NCBI GenBank assembly: GCA_010909165.1
Contig: MU008165.1
Location: forward strand, 1,116,001-1,180,000
DNA length: 64,000 bases
Source of the DNA: Anthoceros angustus
Taxonomy: Eukaryota; Streptophyta; Anthocerotopsida; Anthocerotales; Anthocerotaceae
Direction: 5' to 3'
Part shown: piece by piece, positions 23,500-34,861 of the stretch
Numbering within the stretch: the stretch's first letter is position 1
Layout: every line of letters begins with the position of its first letter
Position numbers and translations under genes: made by a program
The notes under the pieces: generated by a model
What the model was told of the DNA's origin: nothing
The model's database searches: none
What the model saw: the letters and a program-made list of their open reading frames with translations, nothing else

Positions 23500-26420
23500 C
23501 CCATGTCCTCCAATCCTCAAACTTCTCAACATGTTGGCCTCGGAATCCTCCCATACGCCATGAGCGCGTCTTGACTTGCATCACAGGGATTTTGCTCCAT
23601 GGGTGGGTGGGTTGCGTAGGGGTTGAGCAATCCTCACATGTTTCTTGATGAGAGGACCGCCGCTACGTGCCGATTGCTTGCAATCCACACGACCTCTCAA
23701 AATCACCATTCCTGGCGAGATGCGGAGGGCACGCAAGATGCGAACCCTCGGCAATTGTAACCGAATGGCACTCATTTGCGGGGTTCCTTGCCATCGATTG
23801 CGAATGCCCATGTTTGGAGTTTCGTAAACTTGAGGGTATAAAGTCTTGGTACCAGTGGTGTCGCCTCTTGAATTTGGTATGTATCTTCCAAGCACATCTC
23901 CTCCTCCTCTTCCTCGTAGCCAGATTTGCACCTTTGTTTGTGGACGATTCGACCTCGAGTGCCCTACATCCACAAGTTGAGCGAAGAGATTCGCCCGCTC
24001 CGTGTACCCTTCTCCTCTATCGTGGTCTTGATGGCATTAAGATGGAGTTTCTCCGGTTTGACCATCATTTCCTCCATCTTGTTCCTTGTTGCTCCACCTT
24101 TTTGGCTGCTGTTTCCACCTCTCTTCTCACACTCCGCGTCCTTCTTTGCATATAGCTCCTTTCCTCACGCGTCTTGTTTCCCACTCATTTTTCTTCCTTC
24201 TTTCTCTCCCCTTGACGCTCATCTCACGAATCTTCCTCGAATCCTCTGGTCTCTTCTTGGTGGAACTATCAGGAGTCGAGAGCTATCTTCCTCCGTGGGC
24301 TGTCATCGGAGGATGAGTAGTACTTCTTCTTCTTGGATTTCTTCTTGTCCCATCCCTTCTTGATTTCTTCTTCCTTCCGCATTGGACTCCTCGTAGTTCA
24401 GGCGGCCTTGATCGCCGATCCAAGTCTTTCTCGGCTTGGGCGTCGTGCTTCCCATCTCCGCCAACCTCTTGCGACCGTGAATGGCCTTAATTCGGTGAGG
24501 TCCCCGATCCGCAGTGGAACCTTTCCACATAAGCTGCGGTCTCCTTCTTCCCTCTCCGCAATCCCTCGAGTTTGGACAAGACATATCCTTCCACATCCTC
24601 ACGAACCTTTCACAAAAGCTCTCTTCAAGGCCCCAAAGGTAGGGGGTGTGGAAGAAGCTATATACTCGTTTGTACCACTTGGCCGCTCATAAGACTCCAT
24701 AAAACAGTGGGCACGTTGCGCATCCTCTGGTTGTGGCGTCGGTGCTCAAAGCAGCTCGACAAACTCGTCGGGATCCTCATGGCCCTTCTTCTCTCCAGCG
24801 GGTAAGATTGCTTAGTGGTAACAACTCGGAGTAGTAGTCATAGCTACCGTGGTAGTACTTTCAGCAGCTAGATGGCGGATACAACTACCCGTCTGACTTT
24901 CCACCCAAAGTTTGGTGAGGCGATAGGCAATGCGGAGCGAGATCAAAAGCGGGGTCGGGTTGGGGTACACAGGCCCTTGTACGTAGCCGAGTTGGGAATC
25001 GTCGATAAGATCCCTAATTCCGGTCTCCTCATAGTACCACATCCATGTCCTCCAATCCTCAAACTTCTCGGCATATGCCTCGGAATCCTCCCATACGCCA
25101 TGAGCGCGTCTTGACTTGCATCACGTAGCATTTTGCTCCATGGGTGGGTGGGTTGCGTAAGGGGTTGAGCAATCCTCACATGTTCTTGATCGGAGAACCG
25201 CCCACATGGCGCTTGCAATCCACACGACCTCTCAAAATCACCATTCCTGGCGAGATGCGGAGGCACTGGCAAGATGCGAACCCTCGGCAATTGTAACCGA
25301 ATGGCACTCATTTGCGGGGTTCCTTGCCATCGATTGCGAATGCCCATATGTTTGGAGTTTCGTAAACTTGAGGGTATAAAGTCTTGGTGCCATGGTGTCG
25401 CCTCTTGAATTTGGTATGTATCTTCCAAGCACATCTCCTCCTCCTCTTCCTCGTAGCCAGCGGTTGCACCTTTGTTTGTGGACGATTCGACCTCGAGTGC
25501 CCTCGTCACAAGTTGAGCGAGAAGAGATTAGCCCGCGCTCCGTACTTCTCTCTCGTGGTCTTTTATGGCATTGAGATGAAGTTTCTCCCATCATTTCCTC
25601 CATCTTGTTCCTTGTTGCTCCACCTTTTTGGCTGTTTCCACCTCTCTTCTCACTGCTCCGCGTCCTTCTTTGCATATACAGCTCCTTTCCTCCGCGCGTC
25701 TTGTTTATTCGTTTCCTTCTTTCTCTCCCCTTCGCTCATCTCGTGAATCTTCCTCCGAGCTATCCTTGGTCTCTTCTTCCGTGGAACTATCCGAGTCTGT
25801 GAGGAGCTATCTTCCTCCGTGGAACCATCGGAGGATGAGTAGTACTTCTTCTTCTTCTTGGATTTCTTCTTGTCCTTATCCCTTCTTGATTTCTTTTCCC
25901 GCATTGGACTCCTCGTAGTTCAGGCGGCCTTGATCGCCGATCCAAGTCTTTCTCGGCTTGAGGCGTGTCTTCCCATCTCCGCCCAACCTCTTGCGAACCA
26001 GCGGATTGCCATTAACTCAGTGAGGTCCCCGATCCGTGGTGTGGAACCTTTCCACATAAGCTGCGGTCTCCTTCTTCCCTCTCCAATCCCTCGAGTTTGG
26101 ACAAGACATATCCTTCCACATCGACCCCTCACCTTTCACAAAAGCTCTCTTCAAGGCCCCAAAGGTGGCTGGGGGTGTGGAAGAAGCTATATACTCTCGT
26201 TTGTACCACTTGGCCGCTCCGCTAAGACTCCATAGAACGTGGGCACGTTGCGCATCCTCACGGTTGTGGCGTCGGTGCTCAAAGCAGCTCGACAAACTCG
26301 TCAGGATCCTCATGGCCCCTCTTCTCTCCATACAGGTAAGATTGCTTAGTGGTAACAACTCGGAGTAGTAGTCATAGCTACCGTGGTAGTACTTTCAGCT
26401 GAGTAGCGATACAACTACCC
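23500..26420 (-). pseudogene. Gag region of the TR-GAG-like element, tandemly duplicated
   Basis: Two direct copies, about 23500-24900 and 25035-26420 (spacing near 1,540 bp), share markers such as CTCCCATACGCCATGAGCGC and GTAAGATTGCTTAGTGG. Each encodes on the minus strand a capsid-like segment (SSTPPATFGALKRAFVKGEG near 26190-26120), then a lysine/serine stretch (KKSKKKKKYYSSSD near 25855-25810). This is compatible with the Retrotrans_gag capsid followed by a basic nucleic-acid-binding tail. Frameshifts are frequent. Confidence 0.6.
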
Positions 26421-26756
26421 GTCATGCTTCCACGCAAGTTTGTTGGGTCGGCAACTGAGGCGGAGATTGAAAGGCGGTGGGTTGGGGTACACAGGCCCTT
26501 GTACCTTCCGTGGCGAGTTGGGAATCGTCGGATAGGTCCGATCCCTCAATTCCGGTGACTCGTCCCTCCTCGTCCGGCAGTGTCTCCCCGCCTCCTCGTA
26601 ACTCTCTGCAATCTTTCCTGCTTGGCGTTGTCGCTTGCGAGCGTTTCCCCAGTCGGATCGAGTCGCTTGTCTCCCGAGGCATCCATCTATCAATCTAGTA
26701 ATGCTAGACTCTCTACTTAGGCTATGGTTAGTTCTACCTCGTCCCAGCGATTTCAT

Positions 26757-26770
26757 TCCCGACAGCGCCA
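26757..26770 (-). other. Primer binding site of the TR-GAG-like element
   Basis: The minus strand reads TGGCGCTGTCGGGA three bases inside the LTR, close to the TGGCGCCGTTGCCGGGGA-type site common in plant Tat/Athila-like elements. It sets the minus orientation. Confidence 0.75.
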
Positions 26771-26773
26771 AAA

Positions 26774-28760
26774 TGTGGAGTGTGAATTGTGTCTAGGGAC
26801 ACCGTGAGGTCCACATTCACCCTCAATGTCGTTGTAGGCTTAGGATTCGCTCCCAAGGGAATGGTTTGTGCCGAGGCGCTAACTTCTATCGCTCGACCTT
26901 CTAAGTCGGGACTTACTGCTATTACTCCTCTTACCTATCTACTCAACTACTACTACCTCCCGACTTGTCTAACTACCACATCTTATTCCACGACCACAAA
27001 TCTTATTCCACGACCAAATCTTATTCGAGCAAATCTTATTCCACACGGTGGCTCTCACCACTACCGGGTAGTTGCTTTACACCGAGGTGGGTCCCACGCC
27101 AAACCCTAGCGACTTATTTCCGGCGCCGGCGCGGATCCGCAGGCGGCTACCTGCCGCAGATCGGACTTTGCACTCCACACTTCATGCACACACACGATTC
27201 CTAGGGACCAAAGTTCCACAAATCCCTCACCGCTTCACACACACACAAAGGCGCCACACTCACACAATTTTACAAGGAACTGTTTCTCTTGTGCACTTCC
27301 CCACTTGACCGGTTTGGATTCTTTTGGATCCACACAAATCTCCTTAGTCTCTCAATTAGTTCCCTTCTCAACTCCTCTTACACCTCGCGCGTCTGATTAT
27401 TCATCCTCCTTCACCCAATCTTCTCTCTCTCTCTCCCTCAATTCGCCTCAGCTTCCAACCATCCACTCAACACTTCTCTCTCAATTTGAACACAACTACG
27501 GACAAGGGTGAAGGAAAGAAGAACCCCAGGCGTCACGGCGGGCGTTGAGCAAGCTCCAGACCGCCGCCAATCCCTTGGTTTCCTCCTCCTTTGTCGGCAA
27601 GATTGCTCTATCACCCCTCCTCCCCGGTTGCGGAGCAAGCTCGACCACCCCTAGGGCGTCTCGCGCACACCACCTCATCAATCGGACGTCTCCAACCAGC
27701 CACAGGCGTGGGGATCTCAACCGAGTTATCTCGATGTGAGGCACTGGCCTTTTATACAATTCTTTGGGCGTCATAGCCACCAGACTTTCCAGGTCCTAAA
27801 AACGGCTGAACGCGAAGAGGCGCCCCTACAATTTCGGACGGCCTTAGGTCCAGGATGGCATCCTATCCAAAGTTCTATTCCTAGGATGCCACTACTCCCT
27901 GCCCATGTTATCTCCGCACTCCCCCTCCGATTTGGTCGCCTGGCCCTTCGTCCTTTGCTGCTGAATTTATGGGTCCTCCTTCCTCGTTGCTGATCTGGAA
28001 AATCCTCCCATAAACTCTCCACTGTTTTTCCATGATCCCAAGTCCCAGCTCCCTCACCAATCCTCCACCTCGGACCCTCCAATGGTCCATATTTGGCCAT
28101 TAGGCGTCAAATTTCGCTGCAACCTTGGGCGCCATGCTCTGCAAAACCCTCACGCCCACGCCTCAATTGCTGATAACTCGCCTCGAATCTCCAACTTGGT
28201 CAATCCCCGGGTTTCTTCCTTCCAGAATCGCGAGCTCCCGCCGCCACGGGGCTGCCCTTCTGACCTCGTGCGAGCTCGTGCCACCGGGATCTGGAGCTAC
28301 CACCCAGCCGCCGTGCCTTTCAAGTTCCCTTAGGGTTATATTTCCCGGAAACTCTCGCCTGCTTCGCTACCACTTCTTCTTCCGCGCTCCTTCCTTCCAC
28401 GACCGACGGTTCGTAGCTTGAAACATAGTCCCGATCGGCGACCACACACCGGTTCAACTACCGCGGTTGGTTCGACCTCTAGCCTACGGACCTCGCCAAA
28501 TATGGGGACCCCCCCATATATAGGCCTTTTATTAAATATTCCAAGACCAAAGGCCAAGGAGTATCGAGTTCATAGTCCAAGGACCGATTATTATTTAACC
28601 CGAAACAACCCCAAAACTCATAGGCCAAGGACACTTTCTACTATAAATATCCCTTCCTACTCATAACCTAGCTCTTCTTGACACCAAACTTAACAAAAAA
28701 AACAAAAAATCACTCAAAGACACAATCCAACAGGGAGTTTCCAATACCAGATCGTTTACA
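26774..28760 (-). repeat. 5' LTR of the TR-GAG-like element
   Basis: 1,987 bp. Its borders are set by the primer site at left and the target duplication at right. It carries the same features as its partner, with the 20-bp array reduced and altered at 26983-27043. Differences from the left LTR are mostly short indels. Confidence 0.9.
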
Positions 28761-28765
28761 GCAGG

Positions 28766-30247
28766 GTCGGATCACGTACAAGGTGAGATGGCGGTCCTTA
28801 TTCCGGGCAGGTCACCGGATGTCCCGCGCCGAACTTTGGCGCAACCCCATGGCCTCACACCCTTTTCTTGCGAATGAAGGGCAGGGCTTGAAACAAACCG
28901 TGTGCACATTGTCGACCCTTATTGTTGCAGTGCAGACAAGAATGTGGAGCTGACTCCAAGAGAACAACAAGGGCGCGAAAATGGCGGCACCGGCACAAGT
29001 GCTAGGCGGCTAAGTTCATTGGTATTGCCATAGATGGTATGGACCAAAAAACAGAGTTGCCCCATTACAGATTGCCAAAGACGGTTGATTAGGAGCCCTT
29101 GTCGGGCTTCACGTTCTAGGTGTGCTGGTGTTCAACTACTTGGTGCGCAGTGTATTTGAGTTTCCGAATGTGAGAAATGATCCGAATGGAATCAGCCGTG
29201 ATTCAAGATGTTATCAATACCGGAGGGGCCTCTATTCTATACTTGCGGATGGACAACATGCTCAAAACAAGAATCGGAGGTATTGGCATATCATCCATGC
29301 TTGTGGCGAAAGGTATCTTCAAAAATCAAGGTGGGGTTTCTTCTTGTTGGCCATACCCACGATCGATTGACCAAATGTTTTCGAGGTTCGGTTGTGCTAG
29401 GGTTGAAGGATGCTTTCACATTGCCGAAATGATAGGGTTCTTTGAGCGGGCGTACACCCCATCACCGATTCACATCTTGAAGGAGGTGCGGACTTCAAGA
29501 CCTATCTATGGCCGAAAGGGGATCGTCGCAACGACTTGCATAATCACGATTTTCAACACAGTTCAAAATAACAAGGAGAAGCTGCTCGGAGGGGCGTGGC
29601 GTGCTAAGATGCAAGGAGTTTTCAAGTTCGATCCGTCACCGGAGGGTGGTGTGCGCTATTACGTTCGGTGCCACCACGGGTGATTGTGGCGACTCCATTG
29701 TTGCCGTTGGTCCCATCACATGCCCAAGGTAAAGGAAAGGGACATGCAAAGCGGAAGGATGCCCCGATGTCGTCGATGACGATAGTCTCAAGCGATGGCG
29801 GTAGTGGTAGTGTAGTGGCGGAGTCCATGAAGTAAAAGCGGGCCTAGAACGCACCGGCGACATATGAATGTGGAGCAACTAGCATGGTGGGATACGTTGG
29901 GATGAGCAGTAGCAATAGCCGAGAGACTAGCGGTGGCATTCCATTCCGTTGGAGCAGAATGGTCTTGGTACACTCGCGATGAAGAAAAGCGAGGTACCAC
30001 CAGACCCTCCGGACTCAACTTTGGTTGATCCGCAATGGCAGACGGATTTTTGGACATGGTGGAGGTGTACAGGGCACATCAAGTGCGGAGGGAGGGCAAG
30101 GCGAGGCTCGGTCGAGAGGTTGTGTGAAGGAGATTGAGGAGGGAATGATGGTTGTCAAGGCTGGGATGATCCAGGGCGACCATTCGCTCGCAAAAGTGGT
30201 GGAGGTGGACCATGATCGGGGTCCCTTTCATGATAGTTCATTGGTGG
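28766..30247 (+). pseudogene. Transposase-like gene, catalytic part, first copy
   Basis: Continues from 19725 after the LTR element. Across shifting frames: IGIAIDGMDQKTELPH-like near 29015-29063 (candidate first Asp), LYLRMDN near 29238-29258 (second Asp, with Asn), then KVGFLLVGHTHDRLTKCF near 29325-29385, whose other frame gives IDQMFSRF. D...DN...GHTHD(D)IDQ is the core I recall for the DUF7869 DDE-type family. Downstream is low-complexity, Gly/Ser and acidic. It cannot encode one intact protein as written. Confidence 0.55.
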
Positions 30248-31540
30248 CGGACGAGAGAACAACAACGAAGGGCCGAAATGGCGGCACCGGCACAAGTGCT
30301 TGGGCGGCTAAGTTCATTGGTATTGCCATAGATGGTATGGACCAAAAAAGCGAGTTGCCCCATTCGCATTGCCAAAGGCGGTTGATTAGGAGCCCTTGTC
30401 GGGCTTCACGTTCTAGGTGTCTTTGGTGTTCAACTACTTGGTGCGCACAGTGTATTTGAGTTTCGAATGTGAGAAATGATCCGAAATGTAGCCGTGATTG
30501 ACATGTTATCAATGGAGGGCGCTCCCCTATTCTATACTTGCGGATGGACAACACGGCTCAAAACAAGAATCGGAGGTATTGGCATATCATCCATGCTTGT
30601 GGCGAAAGGTATCTTCAAAAATCAAGGTGGGGTTTCTTCTTGTTGGCCATACCCACGATCGATTGACCAAATGTTTTCGAGGTTCTCGGTTGTGCTAGGG
30701 TTGAAGGATGCTTTCACATTGCCGAAATGATAGGGTTCTTTGGGCGGGCGTACACCCCATCACCGATTCACATCTTGAAGGAGGTGCGGACTTCAAGACC
30801 TATCTATGGCCGAAGGGGATCGTCGCAGCGTATGACTTGCATAATCACGATTTTCAACACCAGTTCAAAATAACAAGGGAGAAGCTATCGAGAGGGCGTG
30901 GCGTGCTAAGATGCAAGGAGTTTTCAAGTTCGATCCTTTGGTCACCGGAGGGTGGTGTGCGCTATTACGTTCGAGGTGCCACCACGGGTGATTGTGGCGA
31001 CTCCATTGTTGCCGTTGGTCCCATCACATGCCCAAGGTAAAGGAAAGGGACATGCAAAGCGGAAGGATGCCCCTGTCGATGGCGATAGTCTCAAGCGATG
31101 GCGGTAGTGGTAGTGTAGTGGCGGAGTCCATGAAGTAAGCGGGCCTAGAACGCACAGCGACATATGAATGTGGAGCAACTAGCATGGTGGGATACGTTAG
31201 GATGAGCAGTAGCAATAGCCGAGACTAGCATGGCATTCCATTCCGTTGGAGCAGAATGGTCTTGGTACACTCGCGATGAAGCGAGGTACCACAGACCCTC
31301 AACTTTGGTTGATCCTGCAATGGCAGTTTGGACATGGTGGAGGTGTACAGGGCACATCAAGTGCGGAGGGAGGGCAAGGCGAGGCTCGGTCGGAGGTTGT
31401 GTGAAGGAGATTGAGGAGGGAATGATGGTTCTGTCAAGGCGGGATGATCGGGCGAGACCATTACGGCTCGCAAAAGTGGTGGAGGTGGACCATGATCTTG
31501 GGGTCCCTTTCATGATAGTTCATTGGTGGCGGACGAGAAC
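28960..31540. repeat. Tandem duplication of about 1.3 kb over the transposase core
   Basis: 28960-30247 and 30248-31540 are direct copies at a spacing near 1,295 bp, with shared ATTGGTATTGCCATAGATGG, CATATCATCCATGCTTGTGG and GGTGGAGGTGTACAGGGC. The copy junction lies in TTCATTGGTGGCGGACGAG. Both copies carry the catalytic motifs. Confidence 0.85.
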
Positions 31541-31998
31541 AATGATGCATTCGAGGGAAGGTACATGGAGGAGTTTGTGATACTGGGCGCCCACGGTCGA
31601 GGGAAAAAGTGCGGCGATCAAAGAATGGAGGCGAGGGCGGAGAAGCATTTGCAAAGCCTCAACTTCCGAGACAAATGTGCTGGCCTATGATTTGTGACAA
31701 GGAACAAGACGCGTTGCAGAGGACGACAATGAAGCTGATAAAGACTAAAGTCTTTGAGTTGCGTTCAGAGCCGGCTGATGAGCCGGCGAGGCTTCCGCCA
31801 GCTGACACGAATGTCATGCCCGAAGACATGATTGACTCGGAAGACCTCGACAATGTGGAATCAACGGATGAGTCCACAGACGTGGTGGTGGACCCGCTGG
31901 ATGGTCTGGACTCTGGAGAGGAGCCGGACAGTAGGCCACCTAATATTGTCAACTTCCCAGTTCCTTGTACCAGGAACGTTATGTCCCCTCGGGCTTGA
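30248..31998 (+). pseudogene. Transposase-like gene, second copy of catalytic part and acidic tail
   Basis: Repeats the core: IGIAIDGMDQKSELPH (30315-30362), a DN motif near 30545, and KVGFLLVGHTHDRLTKCF near 30625-30680. After the duplication, 31609-31998 encodes a C-terminal tail ending in an acidic stretch (MIDSEDLDNVESTDESTDVV). If the upstream copy is an artefact or late duplication, this copy would be the original 3' end of the gene. Confidence 0.5.
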
Positions 31999-34079
31999 AT
32001 GCAGTGGATTGTTTTCGTCTTTTCGTGGAAAGGTTTAACTTGCCACCGGCATCATCTGTTGTAGGAAGTTGACGGTGTGATAATGTCCGGAGCATGTAAC
32101 GGCGACTATGTCGAAACAGATCCGGCAATGTGGTGCTCTAATTTTCTAACAATGTTCGTGGTTTTGTCCGATTGAGAGTAGCGGCGAGGTTTCAATGGTG
32201 ATCATGCAGTCATCTATGTTCGACCTTGCGGTGTGGCGAAGTGTTCCCAGGATGGTCACGCCAGGATGTCCGTGGCAAGGTATGTATGCCGCAGCAAGTG
32301 CGGCAATGTTTGTTTTCGGTTCTAGTTGGGACCGCCCTAATGACTATGGGGTGGAACGGACGGGGTCGATCTCGGCGGTGGCGATTCGAGACGGACGCAG
32401 CGTAAACGGAGTACACAAGACGGGCTCAAAAGCAGCGTCTTCCTCCACTGCTTCCACCGCCAGAGGTTGTCTTCCACCTCCTTTGTGGTTTGTGCACGCG
32501 CTCATCCCCTCCTCTGGCGGAGCCGTCCTCACGCCATGCTCCTCCACCTCCTTCCGACCTCGGTGCGGGTTTTGCCTGTTGATGTCGCCTCCTCCTTACG
32601 TCCCATCCATCCAACCTTCCTTGAACTAACCTGCTGTTTGCAGCCCTTCCGGATGAGGACTCGCGGAGGTGGCTACGAGTCACCACCTCGTATCACAAGG
32701 GAGGATGTGGAGGCAAAGCGGCGAGGCGGAGAAGGATGGAAGTTGCCCATCCAGGACTTGTGTGGAGGCCATTTGGGTCTCCATGCGGCGTGGGCGGGGA
32801 AAGGCTATGGGCTGGCCATCTCCTTCCATGCGGAGGGTGGCGGTGGCATCGTAGATTTTCCGGATCTTTGCGAGGTAGGAAAAAGCCAAGGGGTGGAAGA
32901 GGACTATAGGATAGCGAAGGAGGGGTTCTGGAGGCGAACGAAGGGTGCAGCAACTCCAGCCCGTCAGGAGGAAGGAGGGTGAAGGAAGAGCACGAGGACT
33001 GTCCGGTCCAGAATTGTTTAAAGCTTCCGTGACCTTACTGCCGTGAGTCCATGCGACTTACGAATGAAGGTTGCTGCAGAGGAGGCATCGCCTTGGGAGG
33101 CGGGGAGTGGAAGTGAAGGAGGAGGCGGTAAGCACTTACCTTTACCCCAGAGTTGAGCATGGTTGTCGCATGCACTAACGGGCTGTTCATTGTGGCGAGC
33201 AGTGATGGGGACACCCTTGGCAAACCGGAGGAGCACTTGGAGATAGGGCGTGAAGTGGGTTACCTAGGTTTTTTGCAAGCGATCTAGACTAGGCGGGGCG
33301 GGAGGGGAAGAAAGGGAGGGAGAGGGGTTGGATGCGTAGCTTTCTCGTGGCTTGGGGTCGAGTTGGGGACGGTCACATGATTTTGTGTATGTCAAGTTTT
33401 AGCGTCGATGTGCAAGCCATGTGCGAAGTGTGAAGGAAGCAACGGGGTTTGAGTTTGGGGAATGCACGATTCGAATGTTTTGTCCGTCACGGACAGGTGG
33501 CTATGAGCCAAGCGGTCAATGTCACATGGCATGGACTAGAGGCGGTTACATGTGAACTACACCATAGCGGTTTTCCAATACTTTATTAGCGAGAAATGTA
33601 TTCATCGGCATATACTTTGTACCTTGGGGATGTATATTTGAATAATATTATTCCATGTATTTTACATGAATAACCCTAAGGCCCACAAAGCAGTGAGCCG
33701 CTAGTGATGCATTCGTCCAATTGTGTAACATGACGGTGTACACTTTTCCATATGCCGGTTGTAAAGGTAGCTTTGGTCGTAATGTATCCCAAAAGTGACA
33801 CGATTGAAATAAAGCCTAAATAAATGTTCTAGTCTGCACGCCATAAATTTATAAGGATCTCTACTTTTTCTCCCGAATGCCTCTTTTGTTTAACCATGAG
33901 ACATCGAGGTGTGGAAATATTGCCAATAAATTTCAAGTTTTGATGAAGTGGAATGGGTTTGGGTGTCTTGCGTTGTATTTTTAGCAGCCGTTTCCCACAA
34001 ACCCTCAAAATCAACGTTCCGAGTTTTCTTAAGTGCAAATTTTGATGACATATTTGGCCCGTCCCCGGAAAGTGGAGTG
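31999..34079. other. Right subterminal region of the DNA transposon
   Basis: About 2 kb from the transposase 3' end to the right inverted repeat. ORFs such as 32195-32629 and 32467-32982 (plus) are Pro/Ser/Gly-rich without recognised motifs. The last 700 bp are AT-richer and look non-coding. Confidence 0.4.
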
Positions 34080-34105
34080 TGTCACTAGCCCTAAGGAGAC
34101 CCTGT
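34080..34105 (-). repeat. Right terminal inverted repeat of the DNA transposon
   Basis: On the minus strand it begins AACAGGGTCTCC. It is followed on the plus strand by GGCG (34106-34109) and then Copia A coding sequence (CTG CAA GAG GAA). Confidence 0.8.
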
Positions 34106-34377
34106 TGGCGCCTGCAAGAGGAAATATACATGAGACAACCCGAGGGTTACGAAGTCAAAGACAAAGAAGATTGGGTATGCCAACTCATCAAAGGTTTGTA
34201 TGGCCTTAAGCGAGCGAAGAATTGGAATTTAACCATACATGTACAACTTATTGGGAGAGGATTTAAGCAAAGCCGGTCAAAGACTTGTATGTCCTAATCA
34301 AACCAATTCCACTTTGCGGGCGTAGATGGGTGTCGGAGGCCAAGTTATCTAGGGCAAATGACTAACAAAAAGAAGTC
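34106..34377 (+). pseudogene. Copia A reverse transcriptase, continuation after the DNA transposon
   Basis: Begins with the second GGCG and continues the reverse transcriptase: EEIYMRQPEGYEVKDKEDWV, CQLIKGLYGLKR and LIGRGFKQS. A paralogue at 42140-42393 shares its 3' limit: both end soon after CAAATGACTAACAAAA, with no YVDD box or RNase H, so this family member was already truncated before duplication. Confidence 0.8.
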
Positions 34378-34861
34378 GCCTGCAATTCGCTGGAGGAACT
34401 TGTCAGGAGATTAAATAGCTTCCCGGTGAGTGCTGGGACATACCAGGGGGCCCGGAGCTTACGTGGCGGAAGGACCCCCGTGCAGTTTCGCTTTTGAATC
34501 AGCTCCATCCTTGCGGCTAAGTTGAGAGGCGCCACGAGCAGGATTGTGGGCTCGAGTCACTGGCGGTTCTTTGGGATCCGTTGCTGCGATGAGCCGCAAG
34601 ATGTGAAACCCGCCTTGTAAAAGAGCCGGCCGCAGGATGATTTAATCCTAAGGTTAGCTTCATCCATCCGTCATCCTTGTGAGTGTGCATACGCTATGTA
34701 AGTGACCTAACGTGTATCCTAGACTCCCTCGATGAGCTTCGTGTGCGATTCGTGTGCAGCGGGTGAAGCGCTAGACACTCCACACACACCTAGGGAACTT
34801 GAGGTTCCGCCCCCCCCTTCCACGGATAAGTCCTATGACCCATCCTTGAAGTAGGCGGAGT
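34378..34861. other. Unassigned stretch between Copia A and Copia C
   Basis: No coding similarity recognised. It is moderately GC-rich and contains a C homopolymer near 34810. It may be the junction where the 3' LTR of Copia C is missing. Confidence 0.35.

Larger units (their letters stand above)
19726..28760 (-). mobile_element. Non-autonomous LTR element with Gag and protease only (TR-GAG-like)
   Basis: A 9,035-bp element with LTRs of about 1.97 and 1.99 kb, 5-bp target duplications, and a minus-strand primer site beside the right LTR. The 5.1-kb interior encodes Gag and an aspartic protease on the minus strand. I see no reverse transcriptase, RNase H or integrase. Long LTRs, the TGGCGC-type primer site and a Gag-protease-only interior fit a TR-GAG or Tat/Athila-derived non-autonomous element moved by a partner's enzymes. 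A 1.5-kb internal tandem duplication repeats the Gag region. Confidence 0.8.
11625..34105. mobile_element. Large terminal-inverted-repeat DNA transposon with DDE transposase and ParB-like gene
   Basis: The ends are inverted repeats of 26 bp: left AACAAGGTCTCCTTAGGACT, right (reverse complement) AACAGGGTCTCCTTAGGGCT, both then continuing with GTGAC after one or two bases. GGCG lies outside both ends (11621-11624 and 34106-34109), a 4-bp target duplication. Removing element plus one GGCG joins the Copia A reverse transcriptase in frame. The 22.5-kb length includes a 9-kb LTR element; without it the transposon is about 13.4 kb. It has two divergent genes, a ParB-like one on minus and a transposase on plus. 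The 4-bp duplication and catalytic motifs suggest kinship with Sola-type transposons, an inference from recall only. Confidence 0.75.
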
